A DNA stretch of 64,000 nucleotides from Chitinophaga pinensis (GTDB taxonomy: Bacteria; Bacteroidota; Bacteroidia; Flavobacteriales_D; Crocinitomicaceae). Below, in pieces: positions 45,258 through 54,067 of this stretch (the stretch's first letter is position 1; the number at the start of each line of letters is the position of its first letter). Position numbers and translations under genes: made by a program. Below the pieces are notes generated by a model that was not told the origin of the DNA, searched no databases, and worked only from the letters and a program-made list of their open reading frames with translations. The stretch covers positions 67,001 through 131,000 of the forward strand of contig CALPMT020000003.1 of NCBI GenBank assembly GCA_943324745.2. Direction: 5' to 3'.

Positions 45258-46631
45258 TTAGATTATAATCAATCTGTTATATTGAACTTCGTCCACCAAA
45301 ATATGCACTAGATAAACTCCTGAAATTAAGCTTTCTTTATTAAATTCAAACGTATATTCATTTGGGTAAAACATAGTAATTTCATTTCCTGCTAGGTCAA
45401 ATAGATGAAGTTTTGTGATGATGTCTCGTGAAATAAATTTTATATGATCCATTGATTGTCGAATTTCGATTGCTTCTAGGGAAATTTCATGAAGTTGAGC
45501 TGAACAAGGATGGTTAATTTTCATCATACTTGTGAAATCAATATAACATACATATTCAGGATGATCAATGAAAGGATTTCGATTTCCTTGTAGAGAATAA
45601 ATATATTCTTGACGTGAAATTTCATAATTATCCGGAGGATCTTGAAAATGCCACTTCTTCAACACTTCTTGATTTTGAAAGGGGGGTAGCATCCAGCTAT
45701 GATTATTGATTCCATTGTATGCTATTATCATATATAACAATGCGCGTGCAGCATTTCCTTTGTGCGAAAATCTTGGTTCGTATACAATCTGACTACCACT
45801 ATACCCTAATCTTCCTTCTAAATAGCTATATAAAACTGTTCCTGTAACTTCGCCTAAAGGAAAATTATTCCGAACCGTATTCGCTTTATCCAAGTTAGTG
45901 GGATATAAATTATGCAAATCACTGTATTCAGCTAAAGGAGGATTATCTGCTGGATGTGAAGGCATCCAAGAGTGAGCAAACGTGTGCTCTCTACTATACC
46001 CTACCGATGTCCAATCAAATGAATAGGTAAACACTTTTCGTTCTCCCGAATACACGCATTCTACAAATGACTTACCACTTATTGTATCTTGAATTTCAAG
46101 ATTAGTTAACAAGGTGTTTTTATATGCACTATAAGGTAATACCGTATGAGAATTCGTCGTCTCTGAAAGAGTTTTTAAAAAATTAGGAGCACTGATTGAA
46201 ACTGATTCGTAATAATCCCTAGGCGTTAATCCTGAAGTAAGCACTTCGATGAATAAAGGTTTAATAAACTGATATTGAATTTTACCAGCTACTAATTGAG
46301 AAGAATAAACAGCAAAATAATAAAGCGTGTTTGCTCGAACAGCTCGTGGCTCAATAATGGTATCACTTGAAAATTGAATAACTTTTGCATTCCCTAATTG
46401 ATCACCTCTTTGGTATATTTTACCCTGTGTTGGTTGAATATTTACGAATTTACTTTTAGCGCTTATTACTAAATAATTACAACTAGCAGACACTTTTTCA
46501 AACGCAATGAAAATTTGAAAAGCAGATAATTTATTCACTTGAAATCTTACAGGATTTGCAGGAACGACTTGTGAAAAAGCACATCCTTGTATACCTAATA
46601 ATAGTAGTAAAACCCCTTTAAGCATGAACAT
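45258..46631 (-). CDS. Secreted endonuclease I family nuclease with T9SS type A-like C-terminus
   Basis: 457 residues. A signal peptide (MFMLKGVLLLLLGIQGCAFSQ) is followed by a beta-sandwich region (~20-145, fibronectin-like). The nuclease part (~155-370) has endonuclease I family features: REHTFAHSWMPS, EYSDLHNLYPTNLDKANTVR and KGNAARALLYMIIAYNG. These are the residues expected around the Mg-dependent active site of EndA/Vvn-type nucleases. The last ~75 residues (TKLHLFDLAGNEITMF ... LISGVYLVHI) resemble a type A T9SS sorting domain. A likely job is degrading extracellular DNA for nutrients. It is divergent from the dipeptidyl peptidase gene, with a 134-bp shared upstream region. The second Met (residue 3) is an alternative start. 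Confidence 0.88.
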   Translation of the reverse strand: MFMLKGVLLLLLGIQGCAFSQVVPANPVRFQVNKLSAFQIFIAFEKVSASCNYLVISAKSKFVNIQPTQGKIYQRGDQLGNAKVIQFSSDTIIEPRAVRANTLYYFAVYSSQLVAGKIQYQFIKPLFIEVLTSGLTPRDYYESVSISAPNFLKTLSETTNSHTVLPYSAYKNTLLTNLEIQDTISGKSFVECVYSGERKVFTYSFDWTSVGYSREHTFAHSWMPSHPADNPPLAEYSDLHNLYPTNLDKANTVRNNFPLGEVTGTVLYSYLEGRLGYSGSQIVYEPRFSHKGNAARALLYMIIAYNGINNHSWMLPPFQNQEVLKKWHFQDPPDNYEISRQEYIYSLQGNRNPFIDHPEYVCYIDFTSMMKINHPCSAQLHEISLEAIEIRQSMDHIKFISRDIITKLHLFDLAGNEITMFYPNEYTFEFNKESLISGVYLVHILVDEVQYNRLIII

Positions 46632-46765
46632 AAATTCTGATACAAGTTTACATGGAGTCTAGTAAAAAAACAACTATTCACTCTAAATCACGTACAATTA
46701 CGCTGTTTTTAGACTTGATAAAACAAATAATTGCACGTAATTTTAACCCTACTAAAAGTAATTAT

Positions 46766-48955
46766 ATGAAATCTTTGAGAATTTTAACATTGCAAGCGCT
46801 TCTGTTGATTTTGGTAACAACATCAATTACTGCTCAACAAACTCTTTCGGTTGAGAAAATTTGGAAAAACTTTGAATTCTCCAAAAGAGGAGTTGCGGGA
46901 TTTAATGGAATGAAGGACGGTCAACATTTCAGTAAATTGAATCGCACCAAAGATTCAACAACAATTACACTTCATTCATACACAAACTACCAAGGTATAG
47001 GTAAGGTTTTGCTTTCAAACAAAGAATTAACTTATAATGGCCAATTATTGGAAGTGGATGGTTATGAATTCAGCGCTGATGAAACCAAGTTGTTAATTAC
47101 TACACAAACAACTCCTATCTATCGAAGAAGTTTCACAGCTAACTATTTTATTTACGATTTCACAACCAAAAAATTGAGTCCATTAGATGCAACAAAAACG
47201 GGAAGTACCTTGGCTCAATTTTCTCCAAATGGAAAAAAAGTAGCTTTTGTCTATTTAAACAACATCTATGTTCGAGATTTAGAAAACGGTACGACCATTG
47301 CTTTAACGTCGGATGGGAAACAAAATGAAATTATCAACGGAACTACCGATTGGGTTTATGAAGAAGAATTTAGTATTACAAAAGGATTTGAGTGGTCTTT
47401 TGACAATCAAAAAATCGCATATTTACGTTTTGATGAAAGTCAGGTTAAGGAATTTAACATTGATTATTTCAGAGCACAGCTATACCCTGAAAAACTGACC
47501 TATAAATATCCAAAAGCAGGAGAAGACAATTCAAAAGTCACTGCTCATATCTATGAACTAACTACCAATAAGAGTATACAGATTTCATTGAACAATTATG
47601 AATACATTCCTCGCTTTGGTTGGTCACCTTCACAGAACACCCTGGTAATTCAAACGTTAAACAGACATCAAAATGAGTTGAATTTTTATTCCGTTGATGC
47701 TACCAAAACAAATTACCCTCCGACCGTGTTTTTCACGGAAAAATCAGATACATATATCGATATCGACGATAACATGTTCATTTTACCAAATGGAAAAGAA
47801 TTAATTAGAACTAGTGAGATTTCTGGATTTAAACACATTTACAAACTAGGTTTTGATGGCAAACAAACTTCAATTACAACTGGAGGTTGGGATGTGATTG
47901 AAGTTTATGGCTTGAACGATAAAGCAAATATCATTTATTATGCAGCAGCTGAGAAAGGAGCTATACAGAAAGGTATTTACAAAATTGGCATTAATGGTAA
48001 AAATAAAGCGGTATTGAGTAATGAAACAGGCTATAATTCCGCACAATTTACAGCTGGAATGAAGTATTTCGTCTTAGATAAATCGGACGCAAGCACACCT
48101 AATAGCTATGAATTGAAAGGTGAAAATGGAAAATTATTAGCAGTATTAGAAAACAATCAATCTTTGAAAGATAAATTAAAGTCGTATAACTTAACCACGA
48201 AAGAATTTGTTGAGTTTAATGGTCCTGGTGGTAAGTTAATTGGTTGGATGATGAAGCCTATAAACTTTGAACCATCCAAACAATACCCTGTATACATCAA
48301 CATTTATGGAGGACCTGGCCACAACACTGTTTTAAATCAATGGGGAGGCAACGATTACTTATACCATCAATTGTTAACCCAACTGGGGTATATCGTAGTA
48401 AGTGTAGACCCTCGTGGAACACAATACCGAGGAGCTGTTCACAAAAAAGCAACTTATTTGAACATGGGTAAGTTGGAATTGGAAGATTTTATTGCAACCG
48501 CTAATGAACTAGGTAAACTTCCATATATTGATAAAAATAGAATAGGTATTCAGGGATGGAGTTACGGTGGATTTATGACTTCATTAGCAATGACAAAAGG
48601 AGCTCCAACTTTCAAAATGGGGATTGCAGTAGCACCAGTAACCAATTGGAAGTATTATGACAATATTTACACAGAACGTTTTATGCGTACACCAAGAGAA
48701 AACATTGGCGGTTATGAAGACAACTCTCCTATTAAATATGCTCGAAATTTAAAAGGAAAATATTTGCTGATTCACGGCACAGCAGACGATAACGTACACT
48801 ATCAAAACGCTTTAGAAATGACAAATGCACTTATTCAAGCGAATATTCAGTTTGATCAATTCACCTATCCAAATCGAAATCATGGGATTTATGGGGGGAA
48901 TACGCGAAATCATTTGTATACAATGTTATTAGAGTACACCTTGAAAAACCTTTAA
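46766..48955 (+). CDS. Dipeptidyl peptidase IV (S9B prolyl oligopeptidase family)
   Basis: 729 residues from the ATG at 46766, which begins a signal peptide (LTLQALLLILVTTSITAQ); the frame is open upstream to 46652 but the extra residues are not signal-like. The enzyme removes X-Pro or X-Ala dipeptides from the N terminus of peptides, probably in the periplasm. The N-terminal beta-propeller (~35-470) includes DWVYEEEFS, the Glu-Glu motif that anchors the substrate amino terminus. The C-terminal alpha/beta-hydrolase domain has the catalytic Ser in GWSYGGFMTSLA (~599), Asp in HGTADDNVHYQN (~673) and His in RNHGIYGGN (~705). It is divergent from the secreted nuclease, and together they suggest use of external polymers. 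Confidence 0.95.
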   Translation: MKSLRILTLQALLLILVTTSITAQQTLSVEKIWKNFEFSKRGVAGFNGMKDGQHFSKLNRTKDSTTITLHSYTNYQGIGKVLLSNKELTYNGQLLEVDGYEFSADETKLLITTQTTPIYRRSFTANYFIYDFTTKKLSPLDATKTGSTLAQFSPNGKKVAFVYLNNIYVRDLENGTTIALTSDGKQNEIINGTTDWVYEEEFSITKGFEWSFDNQKIAYLRFDESQVKEFNIDYFRAQLYPEKLTYKYPKAGEDNSKVTAHIYELTTNKSIQISLNNYEYIPRFGWSPSQNTLVIQTLNRHQNELNFYSVDATKTNYPPTVFFTEKSDTYIDIDDNMFILPNGKELIRTSEISGFKHIYKLGFDGKQTSITTGGWDVIEVYGLNDKANIIYYAAAEKGAIQKGIYKIGINGKNKAVLSNETGYNSAQFTAGMKYFVLDKSDASTPNSYELKGENGKLLAVLENNQSLKDKLKSYNLTTKEFVEFNGPGGKLIGWMMKPINFEPSKQYPVYINIYGGPGHNTVLNQWGGNDYLYHQLLTQLGYIVVSVDPRGTQYRGAVHKKATYLNMGKLELEDFIATANELGKLPYIDKNRIGIQGWSYGGFMTSLAMTKGAPTFKMGIAVAPVTNWKYYDNIYTERFMRTPRENIGGYEDNSPIKYARNLKGKYLLIHGTADDNVHYQNALEMTNALIQANIQFDQFTYPNRNHGIYGGNTRNHLYTMLLEYTLKNL

Positions 48956-48956
48956 T

Positions 48957-48989
48957 CAATTGACAAATTACAATTGACTATTGTCAATT
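48957..48989. repeat. CAATTGAC-type repeat with small hairpin
   Basis: CAATTGAC at 48958-48965 recurs at 48971-48978. AATTGAC (48972-48978) and GTCAATT (48983-48989) form a perfect 7-bp hairpin with loop TATT. It lies directly after the peptidase stop, so it could help end transcription. Confidence 0.55.
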
Positions 48990-49023
48990 AAAAATTAGAC
49001 AAAAACTTATTAAAAAAAACTAG

Positions 49024-49051
49024 TTGATTACATTATTGTTTATTAATTTAG
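49024..49051 (+). promoter_or_regulatory. Putative promoter for gltA
   Basis: TTG (49024-49026), 17 bases, then TAATTTAG (49044-49051; 7 of 8 with TAnnTTTG), 24 bases before the ATG at 49076. Confidence 0.45.
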
Positions 49052-49075
49052 TCACGTTATAAAAAATATGACTTT

Positions 49076-50362
49076 ATGAGCGAGATAGCTAAAATTGAAT
49101 TAGGAGGAACTACATATGAGTTTCCAGTAATCGAAGGAACAGAAAACGAAAAAGCAATTGACATCAGTAATCTACGTGCTGCTACTGGTTATGTAACACT
49201 AGATACGGGTTATAAAAACACTGGAGCAACGACTAGTGCTATTACTTTCTTGGATGGTGAAGAAGGTATTTTAAAATACAGAGGATATCCGATTGAGGAG
49301 TTAGCTGAAAAAGCAACATTCATTGAGGTTGCTTATTTATTAATCTACGGCAATCTTCCTACGGTTACTGAATTAGAAACTTTCCGCTCAAATATTACAA
49401 AGCACACGTTAGTTCACGAAGACATGAAACAATTCTTCGAGGCTTATCCAGCTAAAGCTCATCCAATGGGAGTACTTTCTTCTATGGTATGTTCTTTATC
49501 TACTTTCTATCCTGAATCTTTAGACCCAAATAGAAGTCCTGAAGCTAAAGATTTAACAATCCTACGTTTATTAGCTAAATTGCCTACTTTGGCAGCCTGG
49601 GCATACAAAAATTCTACGCGTCATCCATTCATGTATCCAAAAAATGAATTTGACTATTGTAAGAATTTCTTGTACATGATGTTTGCTATGCCAACAGAAG
49701 AATTCAAAGTTGATCCTGTTGTTGTTGATGCATTAAACAAATTATTTATTTTACATGCTGACCACGAACAAAACTGTTCAACTTCTACCGTACGTATTGT
49801 AGGGTCTTCACAAGCTAACTTATACGCATCTATTTCTGCTGGGATTTCTGCACTATGGGGGCCACTTCACGGAGGTGCAAACCAAGAGGTAATAGAAATG
49901 TTAGAAAAAATTCATGCTGATGGAGGTGACGTTGACAAGTGGGTTTTAAAAGCAAAAGATAAAGAAGATTCTTTCCGTTTAATGGGATTTGGACATAGAG
50001 TATATAAAAACTTTGATCCACGTGCTAAAATCATCAAAAAAGCATGCGATGATATATTAAATAAATTAGGAGTTAACGATCCATTGTTAGCGATTGCTAA
50101 GAAATTGGAGCAAGTAGCTTTAGAAGATGAATATTTCAAAGCAAGAAACTTATATCCTAACGTAGATTTCTATTCTGGTATTATTTACAAAGCATTGGGT
50201 ATACCAACAGAAATGTTTACAGTAATGTTTGCTATTGGTCGTCTACCAGGATGGATTGCTCAATGGAAAGAAATGACTGAAAACAAAGAACCAATTGGTA
50301 GACCAAGACAAATTTATACTGGAGAGGTATTGCGTCAATATGTTCCAATTGAAAAAAGATAA
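49076..50362 (+). CDS. gltA: Citrate synthase (type II)
   Basis: 428 residues, the size of Gram-negative hexameric type II citrate synthases, with the N-terminal beta-rich extension (AKIELGGTTYEFPVIEGTEN). It condenses acetyl-CoA and oxaloacetate, the entry step of the TCA cycle. The catalytic residues are present: His in GPLHGGANQE (~264), His in FGHRVYKNFDPRA (~305), and Asp in NVDFYSG (~363). The substrate-binding stretch HADHEQNCSTSTVRIVGSS is intact. It stands alone, with a promoter upstream and a strong bidirectional terminator downstream. Confidence 0.97.
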   Translation: MSEIAKIELGGTTYEFPVIEGTENEKAIDISNLRAATGYVTLDTGYKNTGATTSAITFLDGEEGILKYRGYPIEELAEKATFIEVAYLLIYGNLPTVTELETFRSNITKHTLVHEDMKQFFEAYPAKAHPMGVLSSMVCSLSTFYPESLDPNRSPEAKDLTILRLLAKLPTLAAWAYKNSTRHPFMYPKNEFDYCKNFLYMMFAMPTEEFKVDPVVVDALNKLFILHADHEQNCSTSTVRIVGSSQANLYASISAGISALWGPLHGGANQEVIEMLEKIHADGGDVDKWVLKAKDKEDSFRLMGFGHRVYKNFDPRAKIIKKACDDILNKLGVNDPLLAIAKKLEQVALEDEYFKARNLYPNVDFYSGIIYKALGIPTEMFTVMFAIGRLPGWIAQWKEMTENKEPIGRPRQIYTGEVLRQYVPIEKR

Positions 50363-50390
50363 GATTATATTTTATAAATTGATTGATATA

Positions 50391-50420
50391 AAAAAAAACC
50401 ACCTATTGGGTGGTTTTTTT
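50391..50420. terminator. Bidirectional terminator between gltA and RNA methyltransferase gene
   Basis: Stem ACCACC (50398-50403) / GGTGGT (50409-50414) with loop TATTG, flanked by A and T runs on both sides. Confidence 0.92.
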
Positions 50421-50424
50421 GTTT

Positions 50425-51603
50425 TTATATGGTTTCTGTAGTGACGCGATGTATCGCGTCTCTACGGAAACCATCAAAAATGGTGTATTGACGGTAACTA
50501 CATTCTAAATCACCGTTATATAATTTCACTTTGGAATCTGGTTTTAACCCTATATGTTTTAAGGCATCTTCGTTTGCAGAGATAACCCAACAGGAATAAC
50601 CTTTCAATTCATTTTTAAACCAATCACCTAATTCAGCGTACATTTCTTCGATGTTTTCACCAATACGCATTCCATAAGGTGGATTACAGATTAAAGTTCC
50701 TTTATCTGCAGGTTTTTTCACTTCATTAAAGGGTGCTGTTGTGATGGTCACATTTCTTGAAATTGGTAACCCTCTTAAATTACGTTTTGCCATCAATACC
50801 ATATCAGAATCTATGTCCGAACCGATAATTGGGAAATCGAACGCCTCAGCACGTTTATTTGCTTTATGATAAACCCCCTCCCACAAACCTTCATTGTAGT
50901 TCTTGAAATTTTTAAAAGCATAATGAACTCGTTCAATATTAGAAGGAATATTCGCGGCTAATAATGCTGCCTCGATCAAAATAGTTCCTGATCCACAAAA
51001 CGGATCGATAAATGTCGATTTTTTATCCCAACCGGACAAACGAATTAATCCTGCTGCAACCACTTCATTCATAGGAGCCTCACCGACTTCAAAACGGTAT
51101 CCTCGATGAAATAGTGGTGCTCCACTTGTGTTCAATGAAAGCGTTACAAAATCTTCTTTAATATATAGATCGAAAACAACTTGAGGAGACTTTAAACTTA
51201 CATCAGGACGGTCACCAGTTTTGTCTCTGAATACGTCAACAATAGCATCTTTCAATAATAAATATGGATATTGCGTATGCGAAAACAATTTCGATTGAAC
51301 AGCTCCTCTAACAGCAAATGTTTTGTCGCTAGTGAAATAGGAAGTCCAATCAATTTTCATAGCTTGTTTATATAAGTCTTTTTCGTCTCGTATTTTGAAT
51401 GTTTTTATTTCAACCAAAACACAAATTGCACATCGAACATGAAGATTTAGAAAATACACATCTTCCCATGTTCCCATTAATTGTACAGCACGATTCAACT
51501 GTTCTGTTTGCTTATATCCTAATTCTTCTAGCTCTTCTTTTAACACCTTCTCTAATCCAAAAATGGTCTTTAAGGTAATCTTGATATTCTCCATAATGTT
51601 CAT
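50425..51603 (-). CDS. THUMP-domain class I SAM-dependent RNA methyltransferase (RlmL/TrmN-like)
   Basis: 392 residues. The N-terminal ~150 residues contain a ferredoxin-like/THUMP RNA-binding region (LKTIFGLEKVLKEELEELGY at the start). The catalytic domain has SAM motif I DPFCGSGTILIEAAL (~200) and motif IV NPPYG (~295), the signature of N2-methylguanosine enzymes acting on 23S rRNA or tRNA. The family in Bacteroidota normally ends soon after a segment like CSYRQYTIFDGF. Here the final 14 residues (RRDAIHRVTTETI and neighbours) and the stop codon are encoded by a palindromic repeat at 50429-50474, so the tail is probably not ancestral. The start could also be Met4 (51594). A terminator lies directly downstream. 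Confidence 0.9.
   Translation of the reverse strand: MNIMENIKITLKTIFGLEKVLKEELEELGYKQTEQLNRAVQLMGTWEDVYFLNLHVRCAICVLVEIKTFKIRDEKDLYKQAMKIDWTSYFTSDKTFAVRGAVQSKLFSHTQYPYLLLKDAIVDVFRDKTGDRPDVSLKSPQVVFDLYIKEDFVTLSLNTSGAPLFHRGYRFEVGEAPMNEVVAAGLIRLSGWDKKSTFIDPFCGSGTILIEAALLAANIPSNIERVHYAFKNFKNYNEGLWEGVYHKANKRAEAFDFPIIGSDIDSDMVLMAKRNLRGLPISRNVTITTAPFNEVKKPADKGTLICNPPYGMRIGENIEEMYAELGDWFKNELKGYSCWVISANEDALKHIGLKPDSKVKLYNGDLECSYRQYTIFDGFRRDAIHRVTTETI
50429..50474. repeat. 46-bp imperfect palindromic repeat overlapping a gene's 3' end
   Basis: The left half (50429-50451) and right half (50452-50474) are reverse complements except at 3 of 23 pairs. The core reads GTAGTGACGCGAT, then GT, then ATCGCGTCTCTAC, and is bordered by GGTTTC / GGAAACC. 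The core resembles a palindromic intergenic repeat (GTAGAGACGCGAT...ATCGCGTC) that I recall from other bacterial genomes; that is from memory, not a search. It encodes the C-terminus of the methyltransferase on the minus strand. Confidence 0.85.
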
Positions 51604-51676
51604 AAAATCATTTAATTGAATTCCAATTCAATAGAAATTCAACGTAAAGATACAATCTAAAAGTGCGTTAAACACT

Positions 51677-51684
51677 TAAATTTG
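51677..51684 (+). promoter_or_regulatory. -7 promoter element for patatin gene
   Basis: TAAATTTG is an exact TAnnTTTG match, 27 bases before the TTG start at 51711. No good -33 element is seen. Confidence 0.45.
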
Positions 51685-51710
51685 ATGTATTTTTACGAAA
51701 AAGAAAAAGC

Positions 51711-53987
51711 TTGAATCGTTTCATTACCTTACTTATTTGCGTTATTTCACTCTTCAATATTTCTCACGCACAGAAAGTTGGATTGGTACTAAGTGGTGGT
51801 GGTGCTACGGGATTTGCTCATATAGGAGTAATCAAAGCATTAGAAGAAAATCACATTCCTATTGATTATATTTCGGGCACCTCCTCCGGTGCTTTAATAG
51901 GTGCATTATATGCAATAGGCTACACTCCATCTGAAATAGAAGCGTACGTATTAAGTCCTAGGTTTCAATTATTGGTTCGTGGAGACGTAGAAGAATATCA
52001 ACGTTTTTATCATCAAGAAGATGAAATAAATGGTGATTTGATTAAGATTTCATTTTCTGCCGATAGTATTTACCATCGTTTTTTTCCTACGAAATTTGTA
52101 AATTCAACTTACCTAGACTATGAGATGATGCGTATTTTCGGTACTGCAGGAGAGAGTGTTGCTGGAGATTTTTCAAAACTGATGATCCCATTTAACTGTG
52201 TTGCATCGGATATTACCCATAAAAAAAGTGTGCTATTTAACCAAGGGAAATTAAATCAAGTCATTAGAGCTTCGATAACTTTCCCGTTTTTTATACATCC
52301 CATAAAAATAGATGACAATTTGCTTTTTGACGGAGGGTTATACAATAATTTTCCAGCAGATGTTATGAATTCTTCTTTTCAACCTGATTTTATAATTGGC
52401 TCAAATGTTTCTTCCAATTACAAAGCAGCAGAAGAGAACGATGTAGTTAGTCAGGTCATTAACATGATGGTAAGTCATACAAACTTTAAACTTCCAACAG
52501 CAAACGGAATATTAATTCAACCCAAAACGGATGTAACCACCTTTGAATTTGAAGAGATTTCAAATGCAATTACTGCAGGTTATGAAAGTACCGTTCTTCT
52601 CTTAGATTCAATAAAAAACAAAATTAATCGTCGTTTATTACCAGCTGAACTTGCAAATAAACGATTTATATTTAAATCGAACATCATACCATTTAAAATC
52701 AGCTCAATAACAACTAATTCAGGTAACATAAAATCTGACAACTTTATTAAAAAAAGTATTTTGCCTTACTCTAATACGATTGATAGTATTGATTTTTCCA
52801 AAAACTATTTTAGATTGACAGCAAATCCAGCGATCAATTTCAGTTACCCCATTTTAACTTTAAAAACAGACTCTACTTATCATTTAGACTTATTGGTTAG
52901 AAAATCTAAAGAAATTGAATTAGAAGTCGGTGGATTATTTTCCTCAAGATCAGTCAATACTGGATACATAGGTATTAGTTATAGTTCATTAAAAAATCAA
53001 TTATTAAAAATCAAAATGAACTCTTACTTCGGTAAATTTTATGGTTCTTTAAAACTTAATATTGATTATCAATTTCCAACACGCGTTCCAATCACTCTTT
53101 CTAGTTATTATGTGATGAATCGTTGGGATTATTTCAGAAGTTTAGCAAGTTTCTTTGAGGAGGTAAAACCATCTTTTTTAGTTCAAAACGAAATTTACCA
53201 AGGTTTTAATCTAAAGCATCCTGTTGGCAATCATACCAAAAGTACTTACGACGTACGATTTTTCAAAACTACTGATGAATATTATCAAACAGACAATTTC
53301 ACCAATACTGACACCACCGATTTTACTTCATTTAAAGGGGTTAATTTACGTTGGGGGATTGAATACAATACTTTAAACAGAAAACAATTTGCCACAAAAG
53401 GGAAATTTTTCTCGCTTAAGCTAAAATATATTAATGGTTTAGAAGACAGCGAATCTGGATCAACCTCAGTTGAAAAATATTCTATTCACAAAAAGCATCA
53501 ATGGTTCATGGTTCAGCCAGAATTTCAATGGTACTTTTTAAATCAAAAAAGATTACATCTAGGTATCCATTTAAAATCTTCATTGAGTACTCAGCCATTA
53601 TTTTCAAATTTTACAGCTTCTATTTTAAGTATGACAGACTTTTCACCTTTTCCAGACTGTCAAACGATTTTTTTACCAGAATATCGTTCACCTCAATTTG
53701 TTGGTCTTGGAACTAACTTTGTGTATACATTCATGAAACAATTAGATTTTCGTTTTGATGCATATTTTTACCAACCTTTCAAAGAATTAATAAAAAACAA
53801 TTTGATACTAGGGGATTACGACAAACCTCTTGTATTATCTGAATATATGTTGTCTTCATCAATAATCTATCACAGTCCCATTGGACCTATACGATTAGCG
53901 ACTAATTATTTTCCAAAACAAAAAAATCCACTTTTTGTTCAATTTAGTTATGGTTTTATGCTTTTTAATGAACGAGCAATCCGATAA
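51711..53987 (+). CDS. Patatin-like phospholipase fused to outer-membrane beta-barrel; TTG start
   Basis: 758 residues. No ATG or GTG is available upstream of the signal peptide, so the TTG at 51711 is taken as the start (NRFITLLICVISLFNISHAQ). The patatin domain (~25-310) has the oxyanion loop GLVLSGGGATGFAHIGV, the nucleophile in SGTSSGALIGALYAIGY and the catalytic Asp in FDGGLYNNFP, so it should be an active lipid acyl hydrolase. Residues ~320-400 resemble a POTRA-like segment, and the last ~350 residues are rich in alternating aromatic/hydrophobic strands (TGYIGISYSSLKNQLLKIKM, LRWGIEYNTL, FVQFSYGFMLF), as in Omp85-type barrels. The order patatin, POTRA, barrel is that of PlpD-like type Vd systems. 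Outer-membrane location is inferred. It is not in an operon with its neighbours. Confidence 0.88.
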   Translation: MNRFITLLICVISLFNISHAQKVGLVLSGGGATGFAHIGVIKALEENHIPIDYISGTSSGALIGALYAIGYTPSEIEAYVLSPRFQLLVRGDVEEYQRFYHQEDEINGDLIKISFSADSIYHRFFPTKFVNSTYLDYEMMRIFGTAGESVAGDFSKLMIPFNCVASDITHKKSVLFNQGKLNQVIRASITFPFFIHPIKIDDNLLFDGGLYNNFPADVMNSSFQPDFIIGSNVSSNYKAAEENDVVSQVINMMVSHTNFKLPTANGILIQPKTDVTTFEFEEISNAITAGYESTVLLLDSIKNKINRRLLPAELANKRFIFKSNIIPFKISSITTNSGNIKSDNFIKKSILPYSNTIDSIDFSKNYFRLTANPAINFSYPILTLKTDSTYHLDLLVRKSKEIELEVGGLFSSRSVNTGYIGISYSSLKNQLLKIKMNSYFGKFYGSLKLNIDYQFPTRVPITLSSYYVMNRWDYFRSLASFFEEVKPSFLVQNEIYQGFNLKHPVGNHTKSTYDVRFFKTTDEYYQTDNFTNTDTTDFTSFKGVNLRWGIEYNTLNRKQFATKGKFFSLKLKYINGLEDSESGSTSVEKYSIHKKHQWFMVQPEFQWYFLNQKRLHLGIHLKSSLSTQPLFSNFTASILSMTDFSPFPDCQTIFLPEYRSPQFVGLGTNFVYTFMKQLDFRFDAYFYQPFKELIKNNLILGDYDKPLVLSEYMLSSSIIYHSPIGPIRLATNYFPKQKNPLFVQFSYGFMLFNERAIR

Positions 53988-54030
53988 CTTTCTTTCTTCG
54001 ACAAAAGATGTTACTATATAAAAGTTTTTT

Positions 54031-54038
54031 TATCTTTG
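54031..54038 (+). promoter_or_regulatory. -7 promoter element for VOC-family gene
   Basis: TATCTTTG matches TAnnTTTG exactly, 29 bases before the ATG at 54068. No clear -33 element. Confidence 0.45.
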
Positions 54039-54067
54039 AACGAAGTGCTCTTTAATTTAAAATCTAC

